A stretch of DNA of 64,000 nucleotides from Sporobolomyces roseus (lineage: Eukaryota > Basidiomycota > Microbotryomycetes > Sporidiobolales > Sporidiobolaceae): positions 248,001 through 312,000 of the forward strand of contig JADILM010000012.1 in assembly GCA_016617785.1 (NCBI GenBank), in the 5' to 3' direction. Positions within the stretch are counted from its first letter, which is position 1. Every line of letters begins with the position of its first letter. Made by a program: the position numbers and the translations under genes. The notes under the pieces are model-generated. The model worked only from the letters and a program-made list of their open reading frames with translations. It was not told the DNA's origin and searched no databases. Positions 34,740 to 45,586 of this stretch are shown here, one piece after another.

Positions 34740-35104
34740 TTCTTGAAGAGCGAGGAGAGATGCGGGCCAGTCAAGAGTGGGAGGAGGCGGTCAAGGTGTT
34801 GCTCGGTAGTCTGGCTGGCTTGAGCGTTGTATAGTAGATCGAGAGTGAGAGGTTACAAGTTGAGATTTCGATGAGAACAAATTCTTCAAGTTGAACGAGT
34901 GCGAGTCGACACCTCTCGCTGCTCCTACCTTTTCACTCTCTCAGATCTAGTCACCAAATCTCACAAGTCACATTCAAGCAAGAACAAAGGGAGGAACAAA
35001 GAAGAGGGAAGGAATCAGATTGTCATCATTCAACCTTCAAGTCAAACTCCTCCTCTCCCTCTCTCCTTCCCTTCACTTGATCGACCTACTGTAGTACACT
35101 AGTG
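34740..35104. promoter_or_regulatory. divergent promoter, TMEM19-like / HEN1
   Basis: 365 bp separate the two start codons. The TMEM19-like side is G/A-rich and the HEN1 side C/T-rich on the plus strand, the usual leader bias here. A CTGTAGTACACTAGTG stretch precedes the HEN1 ATG. No specific factor site was recognised. Confidence 0.4.
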
Positions 35105-37190
35105 ATGAGCGTACAGCCCTTACAAGATCCCCTCTCCTCTCTCTCCCTCTCCTCCTCTTCTTCTTCTCCTTTTATCCCCACTCCCGATTCTCTACCCACT
35201 TTCGACTCCCATTCAAAATCCAATCGATCCAAACAACAGAAAGAACCATCAGATGATCCCAAGGACTTCTACGGGAATCACCATCGGAAAACATCAGTCA
35301 ACAAGGGTGAAGAAGATTCGGAAACAGATTCAAACGAGATTTTACAAGAATTGCCTTCATTCTTTCCTCCTTTGTGGTTACAACGTAGGACTTTCATCTG
35401 CGATACACTGAAAAGGCAAGGGATTAGATCGGTGAGATTTTCATCTACACCTTCTATCACTTTCCCGAAAAGCTGATCTTTGCGAGAGAGGGAGAAAGGT
35501 CGCGGATTTAGGTTGCGGATTGGGTTCATTGATCTCATTACTCTCGATTCCATCCTACCACGTCGATGATTTCCCTTCCCTCTATCCACCCTCAACGCCT
35601 CCTCCCGTTTCCCTCCCTTCTTCCTACCTCGCAACAAACTCTTTCCCTTCCCCAACCTCTCCTTCTTCCTCTTCAGCTCAATCCAAATTCTCCAAGCTCT
35701 CGATCCTACGCTCAATACCGACCGATCCATCTCGACGAGAACTTCACCTCCGAAAACTCATAGGAATCGATCAAGACCTGTCGACTTGTGAGAGACTAGT
35801 AAACGAACAACTGAGTGCGAGGGAGGAGGGAGAGGGAGTAGAAAAGAGTAGATGGATGGTTCCTGAGTATAGGTGGGAAGAGTTGGAGGTCAAGGTTTTT
35901 AATGGGAACGTTGAGAATTTCAATGAGTGCTTGGAGGATTGTGAAGCTTTCGTCTTGACTGAGGTGCGCAAGACCTTCCACTACAATCGACTCAGAGGAG
36001 TAACGATCGAAGTTGAATGATTGACGCAGGTTGTCGAACACATGACTGAACAAGCTTTATCGAAACTCGCTAACCTACTATTCAACATCTATTCGCCCCG
36101 ACTCCTAATAATTACGACTCCAAACCACCTCTTTAACCCCTTCTTCCCACCGCAAGCCTCGCCCTCTTCCTCTTCCACCCTCTACCGGGATCCTACCTCT
36201 CGAACCTCCCGAGTTTTCCGAGACCCGACTCACTTACTAGAATTCACTCCCTCCGAATTCGAATCCTTCTGCGATTCACTCCTACGCCAATCCAACTGTT
36301 CAGACGAATACACTCTCTCATTCACAGGTGTCGGAAACCTCTCTGCTTACTACGGGCCATCTACCATTCCATTCCCACCTCCATCCCTCTCCTCCCACCC
36401 TTCACTCTCAACTCACCCAATCCTCACCTCACCAATCTCAGATCCAGCACAATTCAACGCGACACAAATTGCTATATTCACCAAGAAATTCTCGTTTGAA
36501 TCTGAACGTTCACCTAGATCTGCACGTCCAGTCCCACTACCTTTCTTTCAATCCCCAGAAGTTTCTCCTCAATCTCCCTCACAATCTCTACCTTCCTTAT
36601 CTCGCCCTTCAAACTCGACAAGACACAGTAGATTATCAAAACCTCATAAACTCGTAGGATCCCAAGTACTTCCTTCTCATCCTTCCAGATCCTCCCATGC
36701 ATCAGATCAAGAGGTCCTTGGAGAATTGGAAAGGATATTCGAGAATAGTAGAGGGGGAAGAATGAGTTTGGATGAGTGTTGGAGAGTTGGAGGATTACCA
36801 TCCTCAGAGGAAGAAGGGAAAGAATGTTTGAGAGTACTTTGTGCGGGGGAAGTAGGAAGGATCGTCGAGGTTTTATTAGAGAATGAGGAGTGGGTGTTTG
36901 GGGTGAGTGAGGAAGAGGGAAGAGAGGGGATGGAGAGGTTAGTTATTGAGTGGATTGGGCAAAGGGAAGAGGTGATTACGGGTGCGAAGGAAGATGGGGT
37001 GGGAGGGGATGAGAGGGAGGAAGAGGAGAAAAGGTTAGAGGAGGATGAGATTGAGAGGAACGGTGGTTGGGAAACGGAGAGGAGGGAAGCGAGTGAGATA
37101 CAGGAGGAAATGGAGGAGAGGGAAAGGGAGGGAGTGGGAAGGACAATGGAAGGGAATCCGGATCAAGGGGGTTGGAACGATGAATGGTAA
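35105..37190 (+). CDS. HEN1: Hen1-type small RNA 2'-O-methyltransferase
   Basis: Three exons (35105-35431, 35499-35963, 36030-37190) give 650 residues. The methyltransferase core has motif I VADLGCGLGSLI, a substrate-region WMVPEYRWEELEVKVFNG, and the Hen1-specific metal site EVVEHM (E-x-x-E-H), formed across intron 2. TTPNHLFNPFF and FRDPTHLLEFTPSEF follow, the latter supplying the distal histidine that in plants and bacteria completes the site. Hen1 adds a 2'-O-methyl group to the 3'-terminal ribose of small RNAs, protecting them from tailing and decay. The first ~85 residues are Ser/Pro-rich, and after the core a ~250-residue tail becomes strongly acidic (Glu/Gly runs) and looks disordered. 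There is no La or dsRNA-binding domain, as in other fungal and bacterial-type members. Confidence 0.88.
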
Positions 37191-37556
37191 AGATGCGTCG
37201 TCGTCGTCGGACCTAGGGAGAAGCAAGGGAAAAGGGATGGACACTTTGGATTTTCTTCGTTACGTACTCTCTCGTTTCGTGTTTCTTCGCAAAATGCACG
37301 TGCATTCACTCTCTTCGTTAGTCTACACACGTCCCAGCTGTGAGAGTCGATAGGAGACTTCGGACTTTCCGCGGTGCAAAAATCGACTCCTTTTCTCTCC
37401 ATTCCCTCTTCCTCTCTTTCTCTCTCTTCCACTCTCTAGGCTCGCTCACCAAGCAACCTCTCCTTCGCGCTCAAGGTGCCGACCACTTAGTGAGCAGCCA
37501 CGTCTTCTCGAATTCTTCATCGTCAGTGTTTGCTAATCCCAAGCTCTATCTCAGGC
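37191..37556. other. intergenic region
   Basis: 366 bp between HEN1 and the BTB gene, pyrimidine-rich on the right half. No gene seen. Confidence 0.45.
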
Positions 37557-38932
37557 ATGTCTTCAGACGAATCCTGCTACTACCTGAACGGTACGGCCTA
37601 TCAAGCTCTAACGCTCCGAAGTGGTCCCGGAATCAGCTTCACTTCAGTCTACGCGGATCTCACTGTTCCTTCGGATGCGGTTTCGACGGTACTTTCCTTA
37701 GTTTGCTGTACGATAAAACTCGATACTGATGAACAATTCGTCTAGGTCTCACCGAATGTCTTCAAGCTCGTGTGGACGGCACCCGAAACTTCAAAGGCTC
37801 ATTACAAGCTTACTCATCTCACATTCGTGTCCGGCAACTCCCGTTTCGTTCTTCCACTCCCTGAGACCGAGCCCATCGAAGGTACAGCTGGCGAAGTACC
37901 CTTTGCGACCTACGTCACCGCCGAGCTCATAGAGTGGATGAGGAACTATCAAGGTGCCCTAGGCGTCCATTTTCACTTCCGCCCACTTTCGACCTCTCGC
38001 GACAAAGCTAGCGTCGAAGGTCTCGCATTCGGCGAGCTCCACGCAGACCATCGCTTTCGTTTAGATGACTAACTCTTGTTCCGCTCGCAGGTGGTATCAC
38101 TCAACACGCTCAAAACGACGTAGTTTTCGTTTTCCCCTCTCACGACAAGACCGCTCCTCGTCTCCTCTGGTCAAAGTCAGCAACCCTCGCAGAGTCCTCT
38201 CCTTACTTCAAGCCTCTCTTCGATGCCGAAGGATTCACTGAAACGAGCGACAAGATTCAAGCACCCAAACTCGCAGACAATTCGTTAGTCGTCGAAAAGA
38301 AGAAACAGTCCACTCAGTCGACTACCGTCGTTTCCACCGGCACGGAGAAGTCTACCGCTATGGATCAAGACAAGGACGATGACGAAACGATTCTCGAGCA
38401 ACCCGATTGGGAGGATTCAGACATGGAAACCGATTCTTTCCCTTCGCCTACCTCTTCCCCCTCGATCCATCGCATTATCATCACTTCCGTCGCCTACAAA
38501 ACCCTCTTCGCCTACCTCTACTACCTCGAGACCGGCATCATCAACTTCTCTCCTCTCACTTCACTTCTTCCCGCTTCTTACGTCCCCAATTCTACCCTCT
38601 CTTCCACTTCCGTTTCTTCCTGTTCGCCCAAATCGATGTACCGTCTAGCTTCTTTCTACGAGTATCAAGGCCTTCGCGAGGCTTCCTACACTTCAATCTC
38701 TGCGCAACTCGATTCTCGCAACGCCCTCACCGAACTATTTTCAGATCTCGCCAGCGACTACGAAGAAATCAAATCGATCTGCACTCAAGCGGTGTTGGAC
38801 AATTGGAGTTTCGTCAAGGATAGTAAAGAGATGAAGGAGGTTGAGAGGGAAATGAAGGAAGGGAACTTGGAGGAGAGGAAAGTCGAGAAGGTTTTCGAAT
38901 TGTTTGGGAAGTTGAAACCTGCTACCGCATGA
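37557..38932 (+). CDS. BTB/POZ-like domain protein
   Basis: Three exons (37557-37688, 37746-38019, 38091-38932) give 415 residues. The N-terminal ~150 residues form a beta-rich, MATH-like region (FKLVWTAPE.., YKLTHLTFVSGNSRFVLPL). From ~155 there is a BTB-type pattern: NDVVFVFPSHDKTAPRLLW, ATLAESSPYFKPLF, an acidic insertion, then YKTLFAYLYYLETGIINF and a helical C-terminus ending FELFGKL. Such MATH/BTB-like proteins often act as cullin-3 adaptors. The second donor is ambiguous: GTCTCG at 38020 or a GC-type GCGAGC 11 nt further give the same frame but differ by a few residues. Confidence 0.7.
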
Positions 38933-39340
38933 GCGGAGGATATTCGGTGCCTTTTGCGCGTTGATGTTGACGGACAGTGCAGAGATTCAATTGCAGCTTT
39001 GTTTGTATCGAAGAGCTCGCTTTCGCTGTGATTCCGAAGTACTAGCTTGTGATCTGTCCGACTGCTCTACGTGGTTTCTCGATTCTATGAGATATTACCG
39101 GACAGGGGGGTCGGAGGTGATCGGAGAAGAGCGAGTCGACGGGATTTTTGACGGGACGGTAATAGACATTTGACGTCTGCCCTCCTCGTTGTCTGGCTCG
39201 TTCATTCTCCCCCGTTCATACTTAGCTCTGTCTGGAATATTTGACGTGTCTGGATACTTCACGTTATCGTAAGCTCGTTATCTCGCCTTCGTTGTCGTCG
39301 CCGGCGTTGCTTGACTTTCTTCGTGACTGGCAGGAGCAAC
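38933..39340. other. intergenic region
   Basis: 408 bp between the BTB gene and the zinc-finger gene. Short open frames only; nothing else recognised. Confidence 0.4.
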
Positions 39341-40650
39341 ATGCCGTCACGGAAACACTCATACTACTTCAACGAAGACCTCAGGAAGTTCATCTGTACC
39401 GAGACTCCCTCGTGTCGAGAAAGCTGTCCTCATGCGTCGGTAACTTTTTCCACAACTTTCACTGCTCCCTCGTCAAATCCACAGCTCGAAACTGACTCTG
39501 CGAAACTGACTCTGTTCCTTCAATTGAATGCGACAAGAACATGGTGAAGCACTGTAACAAACATCATCCGAAACCAGCTTCCCCTCGACCAATCTTGAAC
39601 GACGACGGAAAGTATTCCTGTCAGATGTGCGAACTTGACTACAAGCGAAAGAAAGTGAGGCGTAATTCTCATCGTGAGTTTGATACTAGACCGACTAATT
39701 TCTGTCCCTACAGGATCTCAATCGCCACATTCGTCGGAAGCATTTCGAATTTCGACCCGAGGACATTTTGCCAGAAGATGAAGCTATCGAGAACCCTTCT
39801 CCTGTCGAAAGCGGACCAGCGTTTATCTCAAGGCCTCTAGACAGGACTCCCATACGCCCGATGTCGATGCCAACGGATCTTGCTCCTCCTGAACCCTTCG
39901 ATTCAAACTCTAGCTTTTCGCCCAGTTTCGCTCGTGCTACTCGAATACCAGCTCTAAGTGGTCAAGATCTCTATGAGCTGAATACCACCACCAATACATG
40001 GCACTGTATTGCAGCGCCGTGGTGCGAAAAAAGTTATCCATCGAAAAGTGTACGTCGAGCTTGCAGTGGATCAAAGTACGATACTGAATCGCTTTTGATT
40101 TGGAGAGCGTGATGAGGCATAGAAAGAACGAACATCCAGAGCTCAACGAGCGGCTTAATAAGAGATTCCACTGCTCTTGGTGCCGGAAAGGATATTCGAG
40201 GAAGAAAGTGAGCTCGATATTCATCGCAAAGATCCTGTTCTCTGCTTCGATTAATCTGATCAAGCCACTCGAATTTGCTACAGGGACTTACTGAACATGT
40301 CCGTAACAAGCATCCCGATCATCTAGCCGACTACCTTCGACCTCCAGCCTACATTATTTACGATAGAACGAGGAGCGGACGGTTCAAATGCCCTCACTGC
40401 TCGAAGGACTTTGGAAGATCTCACGCAAGGTTGATTTTCGGCTTCTCTTCCTCGCTTCGCAGCTGATGAACTCCTTCTTTCGCTGTTCCAGGACCTCTAC
40501 AAGCATCTTCGCAAGTTTCATCCCGGAAACCCTGAAGCAGTAGAACAGGACTTCTCAGATCCTGGACCTGAGCACTATCAGTCTCTGAAAAAGCGTTATC
40601 CACTCAGTTTGCGTCAAAGAGTACGGTATGGAATGAATCACACTGCTTGA
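39341..40650 (+). CDS. C2H2 zinc-finger protein with five intron-split fingers
   Basis: Six exons (39341-39439, 39538-39654, 39714-40049, 40106-40207, 40284-40424, 40492-40650) are each a multiple of three and give 317 residues. Fingers, with the intron marked by a slash, read CRESCPHAS/NMVKHCNKHH, CQMCELDYKRKK/DLNRHIRRKH, CEKSYPSKS/SVMRHRKNEH, CSWCRKGYSRKK/GLTEHVRNKH and CPHCSKDFGRSH/DLYKHLRKFH. The last intron begins GCAAGG, a GC-AG intron. A Pro/Ser-rich spacer separates fingers 2 and 3. Tandem C2H2 fingers indicate a nucleic-acid-binding regulator. The start is the ATG at 39341, preceded by a short leader. Confidence 0.8.
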
Positions 40651-40890
40651 TCTTGAACCTAGTCGACTACGAATCGTCTTTGCTTGCGATGTCCTCTCTT
40701 CTAACTTAAAACTATCCATGAAATCGCGATGACAATCAACGTCTTGCTATCCACACTTCTAGTGAGGAGAGAACGAGAAGAAGCTCAGTCGTTTCATCGA
40801 TTTTGCGAAATTCGACTTGGCGAGAATTTTCAGTTTTTGGCCGGCGACTCTCGATAAGCGGAAATTTCGTCTTTTCCTTCTCTCACCTTT

Positions 40891-42277
40891 ATGCTCAACC
40901 GCCTTCGACCTACATTCTCACCAACAGCTTCACTCATACGCACCATGACCACTCGATCTTTCCCTCCCGTCAAAGCGACTGGCAAACCAGTTGAAGCACA
41001 CGCAACAGTTTCTGAACCTCTCCCATCAGTCTGGTTACTACGAATGGAGAATCACCCCGATAACAGGTTGACTCCTAACTTCATTCAACACTCCGTATGC
41101 TCTCTCTCTCTCTTCTCTCTCCTCTTCTTCCCTCTTTCTCTGTCCTCCCCCACTTTCAACTTCGGCTGACAACTCCACCTCTCAAACAGCTCCTTCCTGC
41201 TTTAGATCACATTGAAACCGAATACTACAAGAAGTGTGAGAAGGGAGAGAAAGGTGGAAGTTTGGTACTTGCGGGAGAATCAGATAAAGGGAAATTCTTC
41301 TCGTACGTTTCCGATTCTTATCTACGCTTGCATCAATCTCTGACGTGTGCTTTGATTTCGGAACGATACAGGAACGGACTGCAGCTCGATCTTGTCAAGC
41401 AAGGGTTCTGGAAAGTGAGTACCCGCACTTCCCCAATTCTTCGTTTTTTCGTTTCCTCGTTTTGCTCTGTCGCCTTCTTGACGCTCGAGCATATTACTGG
41501 GACAGAATGTCAATGACGTGAAGACGCAAGAACTCCGATCAGCTATAGCACATCAACACAGATTCGCTCGACCTGAACTGACTCCCTCTTCTCGCTTCCT
41601 TCAGGATCAATTCTACGTCCTACTCTCCCGACTTCTCTCTTTCCCTCTCTCCACCGTCGCCGCCATCAATGGTCACGCGTGGGCTGGAGGATTCTGCCTG
41701 GCTCTCGCTTGCGACTGGCGAGTCATTCGAGTACGTTTTCAAGCATCTCCTTCATCCTTCGCTGTCTTCACAAGATCTGACTCTGCTTCCTCATGTAGCC
41801 CGATCGAGCATCAATGTCAATGAACGAGATCCATTTCGGTGCACCTCTCCCAGCAGGAATGGCTAGCGTTCTCTCCCTTCGACTTCCAACTCCTGTACTC
41901 TCGAAAGTGATGCTCACTGCTCATCGATACGACGCGCAAGAAGCCTTGAAGGACGGATTAGCGGATGAGATTGTCGCTGAGCAAGGGAGTGAGAAATGTT
42001 TGGAACGGGCTTTGCAGGTTGCGGATGAGAGGAAAGGATTCGCTGAATCGGGTGTAAGTTCACCTCTCTCTCTCTTTCAACGATCGAGCTCGTCTCAAAC
42101 TCATGTTGTTGTCGACTCGTGTAGGTATTGGTCGCTATGAAGCAAACTCTTTATGCCTCGACACTCGCTCAACTTCAAATCGACGAACCAGATAATCTCT
42201 TCATGACGGCAGTACAAGAGAGAGAGGATAGGATGAAGCAGTTGATTGCTGCCGCCGCGGGGAATGCGAAGCTCTAG
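40891..42277 (+). CDS. enoyl-CoA isomerase/hydratase family enzyme, peroxisomal C-terminus
   Basis: Seven exons (40891-41094, 41190-41302, 41372-41414, 41506-41517, 41605-41730, 41799-42053, 42125-42277) sum to 302 codons. The crotonase fold is shown by LVLAGESDKGKFFSNGLQLD, TVAAINGHAWAGGFCLALA, and MNEIHFGAPLPAGMASVL, whose glutamate is the likely catalytic base of delta3,delta2-enoyl-CoA isomerases. The enzyme would act in beta-oxidation of unsaturated fatty acids. The protein ends NAKL, a PTS1-type peroxisomal tripeptide. The first ATG adds an 18-residue basic leader (MLNRLRPTFSPTASLIRT) before a second in-frame ATG at 40945. Exon 4 is 12 nt, and the following intron is 87 nt without stops, so retention would stay in frame. 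Confidence 0.88.
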
Positions 42278-42457
42278 AGAGGGGATCCGAGGAGAGAAGA
42301 GGTATTTCAAGGGTATTTAAGGGTTCTGTAGGCAGGTTGTACAATGATAACGAGCAGTAAATCAGTGAAGTTTCGAAAATACAGATGTGAGGCAAGTCGA
42401 GAATTCTATAGGTACGAGAGGGAACTATTACTCGGAAGGCTACGGGCGTCGTCGACG

Positions 42458-43792
42458 TCAATGTTTCGTAATTAGCGATACTGATTCATATGATGAAGAA
42501 CGAAGACTAACAAGGTATCTCCCATTCTCCGTCTCCGCAAGAGGGGTAAATTCCACCTTCAAACCAAGCTGTTCGCATTCTCGCCATAGTTGCCAGTAAT
42601 CCAGTCGCCGCTGCTCCGACTTGAGCCTCAGAGTACGTCCGCGCAGTTTGTCTCCAATTGTTTCCCGCTGTTCGACGAGGAAGTTGCTAAGCTGGTCGAA
42701 TGACCATGCGAAGTCGTAGTCGAAGATGATGTGAGTGCACGACGGCGGGAGGTGTCGTAGAATGAAGAGATCTGCTTCTCGTTGCGAGAAGGTAAGGGTT
42801 TGGAGATTGACGAGCGGAGACAAGGATTGAATGGAAGAATTCATAAGATTGATGCCCCGTGCTGATAATGCAGGTTCAGCAAGCGAAGGCGAGTAGGCGA
42901 CAGTCAGATGTCGGAGTGAAGAGCCGAATAATGTACAAATCGAGTGTAACATGGCCTCCTCCTCCGTCAACCACAGGAGGCAGCCCTTGATGCTGCCATA
43001 CTCGACTTCGATCGAGAGGTGCTCAATCTGCTGAACGAGGTCGGCAGAGAGCAGCGAGTATCGGCTGAGCCTGAGATAGTAGGAAGAACGAAGGACAAGG
43101 TGGCGGAGATTCGGGAGGAGTGATTTCGTGAGGATCTGTCGAAGGTCTGCTCCTTCCTGAGGTCTGGCGACCATACGAAGGTCGAGGGTCGTGAGATTCG
43201 GGGTACATTGGACGACTGCTGCAAGGAAGGTGTGCTCAAGGTCCCAGCTACCGCTAACGAGACTCAGGCGAGTGAGGTTCCGTAGACTGGGTCGAAGGCG
43301 AGCGATGAGTTCTTCCGTCAAGTCGACGCCAGGGAACTCCAGAGTCAGTCTTTGGAGGCCGGGAAGTCTCGAGATTAAGTCGACGATGCTGGTGATGGAG
43401 GCAGCGTGTCTTACGGTATCGCGTGGTGGTTGCTGATAGTCGTAGTCACCGTCTTGCTCGTGCTGTTGGATGACGCAGCTCGTGTTCTCGTGGATGCACT
43501 CCAAGTAAAGAGAGCGGATACACTTAACGAGTCCACAATCTTCCAGCGCGCCGAGTCTTCCGCGCGAGTCGTCGAAGTCGAAGGGAGTTCCGATGTAGTG
43601 ATAGATCTCGGTGCCTTCAACATGAAGATCTTCGAGGAGAGCCTCCTGTGCCGGTCTCACGAGTTTTCGGCTGGTGAGAGACAGAGGACTCAGATCACTC
43701 CGACGATATGTGCAGGCGAAAACGACTGAGGAAGCGATGAGATGGAGTAGCTCAGGAGGTAGCGAGGTGAGAGTTTTGGGCGAGGAAGACAT
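42458..43792 (-). CDS. F-box/leucine-rich-repeat protein, intronless
   Basis: A single uninterrupted frame of 444 residues begins with an F-box: TLTSLPPELLHLIASSV, then LSPLSLTSRKLVRPAQEAL. Leucine-rich repeats follow (LPGLQRLTLEFPGVDL, LRNLTRLSLVSGSWDL, TPNLTTLDLRMV, LPNLRHLVLRSSYYL, LQTLTFSQREADL). F-box plus LRR is the layout of SCF substrate receptors. It is not closely similar to local families A and B beyond the F-box and repeat pattern, and it is unusual here in lacking introns. Confidence 0.8.
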   Translation of the reverse strand: MSSSPKTLTSLPPELLHLIASSVVFACTYRRSDLSPLSLTSRKLVRPAQEALLEDLHVEGTEIYHYIGTPFDFDDSRGRLGALEDCGLVKCIRSLYLECIHENTSCVIQQHEQDGDYDYQQPPRDTVRHAASITSIVDLISRLPGLQRLTLEFPGVDLTEELIARLRPSLRNLTRLSLVSGSWDLEHTFLAAVVQCTPNLTTLDLRMVARPQEGADLRQILTKSLLPNLRHLVLRSSYYLRLSRYSLLSADLVQQIEHLSIEVEYGSIKGCLLWLTEEEAMLHSICTLFGSSLRHLTVAYSPSLAEPALSARGINLMNSSIQSLSPLVNLQTLTFSQREADLFILRHLPPSCTHIIFDYDFAWSFDQLSNFLVEQRETIGDKLRGRTLRLKSEQRRLDYWQLWRECEQLGLKVEFTPLAETENGRYLVSLRSSSYESVSLITKH

Positions 43793-44368
43793 ATCGGGGG
43801 AAAGCTGATAGGGCCGGAGGGAGACTAACAGAAGTTGCGAGATGGAAGGAAAGAAGAAGGGAGGAGAATCGGGCAGACGGGTTTAAGGGAGAAGAGAGGA
43901 AGGAATCGAAGTCCTGTCAGCTGTCGATGGTGCGACGAATCAGCGTTGACAAAAGAGAAAGGAGCGCACACCAGGAATACTGACGACCGGGAGTGCTGTA
44001 TCTTGAGACCACAGTCTTGACGCGTCTGCAAAAAGAAGGGAGTTAGCTCAAATTTCGAGAGAAAACAAAGAGAAGGGCGAGCTTACGATACAGCAGACAC
44101 AGATGGGTAGGCTTGTTCAGCTCGAAATGGGACAGGAGTTGGGATAGTGTAGGTGGTAGGAGTAGAGGGAGATAGGAGAGAGAGAAAGGAAGAGAGAGAA
44201 AGGAAGAGAGAGAAAGGAAGAGAGAGGAAGGACAGAGAGAAAGAGAAGAAACGGACGCGCGTGAGCGTGTCGATTCGCACAAACCCTCTGTCTGAGAAAT
44301 AGCGACAACTTCCAAAAGATCCCTGTCCGACCCAGTGTGAACGAGGTATTGCAGGTAGATACGATGAT
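43793..44368. other. intergenic region with purine-rich repeat
   Basis: About 575 bp between the F-box gene start and the end of the next minus-strand gene. It contains the GA-rich tandem repeat listed separately; no gene is supported. Confidence 0.45.
44174..44232. repeat. GA-rich 14-nt tandem repeat
   Basis: About four copies of a unit close to GGAAGAGAGAGAAA run without spacers. It is a simple purine tract, not a spacer-bearing array. Confidence 0.85.
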
Positions 44369-45586
44369 CTAAGTGAATTTCGCAACGCTCGTAGCGACGA
44401 AATTATCTAACTTCCAACCTCCTTCCGGCTGTGTGAGCACACCAGCAGCTTCAAGAGTCCTATGGCACAAAACGAGGTCAGTAAGACCAAAATGGAAGAC
44501 AACAAGAGGTAGAGAAGGAGACGTACTCCAAAGTTTTCTCGACCATCGCTTTCTCAATCTCCTTGACTTCTCCCTGAGGGTACGAGACCTGATCGAACCA
44601 AGCCCTTACATCCTCCTCAGGGTACCCAAAAGCGCTCTTGACAAACTCTACCGATTCTGATGAACGAGCTTGAGGAGAGTCGAAGGATCGAATAGATTGG
44701 GTCAAGTTCGAGAGGAACGCTTCGAGGACAGGGAGAAGAGGTGAAGAAGGAGCGAGGGTGGAGGGAGAAGCGACGACGGCCCAGGAATGCCATGGTGTAG
44801 GAACGGTGCCAATAAATCGAACTTCATCGAGATAAGGCTGCAGAGGAAAGACGAGCAGGTCAGATCAGTCAAAGTGAAGTAGAGCGAGAGTGGAGCATAC
44901 CTTTGAGGTAAACTTCTCCCACATGAATGCAGCAGCCTTTCCTCCGTTGACTCCATCACGAAGGCTCTTGAAGTTGTCAAGTACCTCGAAATCTATCGGT
45001 GAAACTTTCCCATCTGAATCGACCCATCCTTCGTTGAGAGCCATCACTGAAGCCATTACTTGACTCCCACTGTCCACCGCAACTCTCCTCAGCATCGGTC
45101 GAGACACGAAGATGAGCACGAAGCAGCGTACCTTCCAATCCTCGAAATTCCAATCTTCTCACCCTTGAGATCTCCCAACTTCTCGTACTTCGAATCCTTC
45201 CCGACAATGACTGCCCATTGTAGAGGTGAAGTAACATAGGTACCAACGAGTCTGAACTCGGCAGTCTTCTTGGCGATACCAGCGAGAAGAGATTCGGTCA
45301 ACGCGATAGCGATGTCGATCTCGTTCGACTTGATTCGAGACATGACTTGTCCGGTACCACCTAGAGGGGCTGACCTTGTCAGTGCTTTGCGTTGACGATG
45401 AGGAGAGCGCTTAATGCTGCAGGCGAGACGGGAGAAGGATGGGGAAAGCGAGAAGGAGAGAAAAGCAGAATTCGACGTACTCGGGCACTCAACGAGTTCG
45501 ATCGTTTGATCCTTCTCAGCAAGCTGTAGTAGAGGACTACTGAAGTGCTCTCTCACGTAGCCAATTCGAAGTTTAGGTGTAGTCAT
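44369..45586 (-). CDS. Ca3427-type periplasmic-binding-like protein
   Basis: Five exons (45481-45586, 45132-45360, 44901-45069, 44527-44837, 44369-44459) give 301 residues. The protein has the fold pattern of a type 2 periplasmic-binding protein without a signal peptide: KLRIGYVREHFSSPL, SNEIDIAIALTESLLAG, LVGTYVTSPLQWAVIV, LGDLKGEKIGISRIGSGS, LDNFKSLRDGV and a C-terminal helical part. This matches the fungal Ca3427-like family, related in fold to thiamine-precursor and NMT1/THI5-type binding domains. Ligand and role are not established. An in-frame upstream ATG would add 16 residues; I chose the one before TTPKLRIGYV because family members start with that strand. Confidence 0.75.

Noticed and set aside
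44174..44232. Regular 14-nt repeat considered as a CRISPR-like array
   Set aside because: Units are directly abutting with no unique spacers, purely purine, in a eukaryote.
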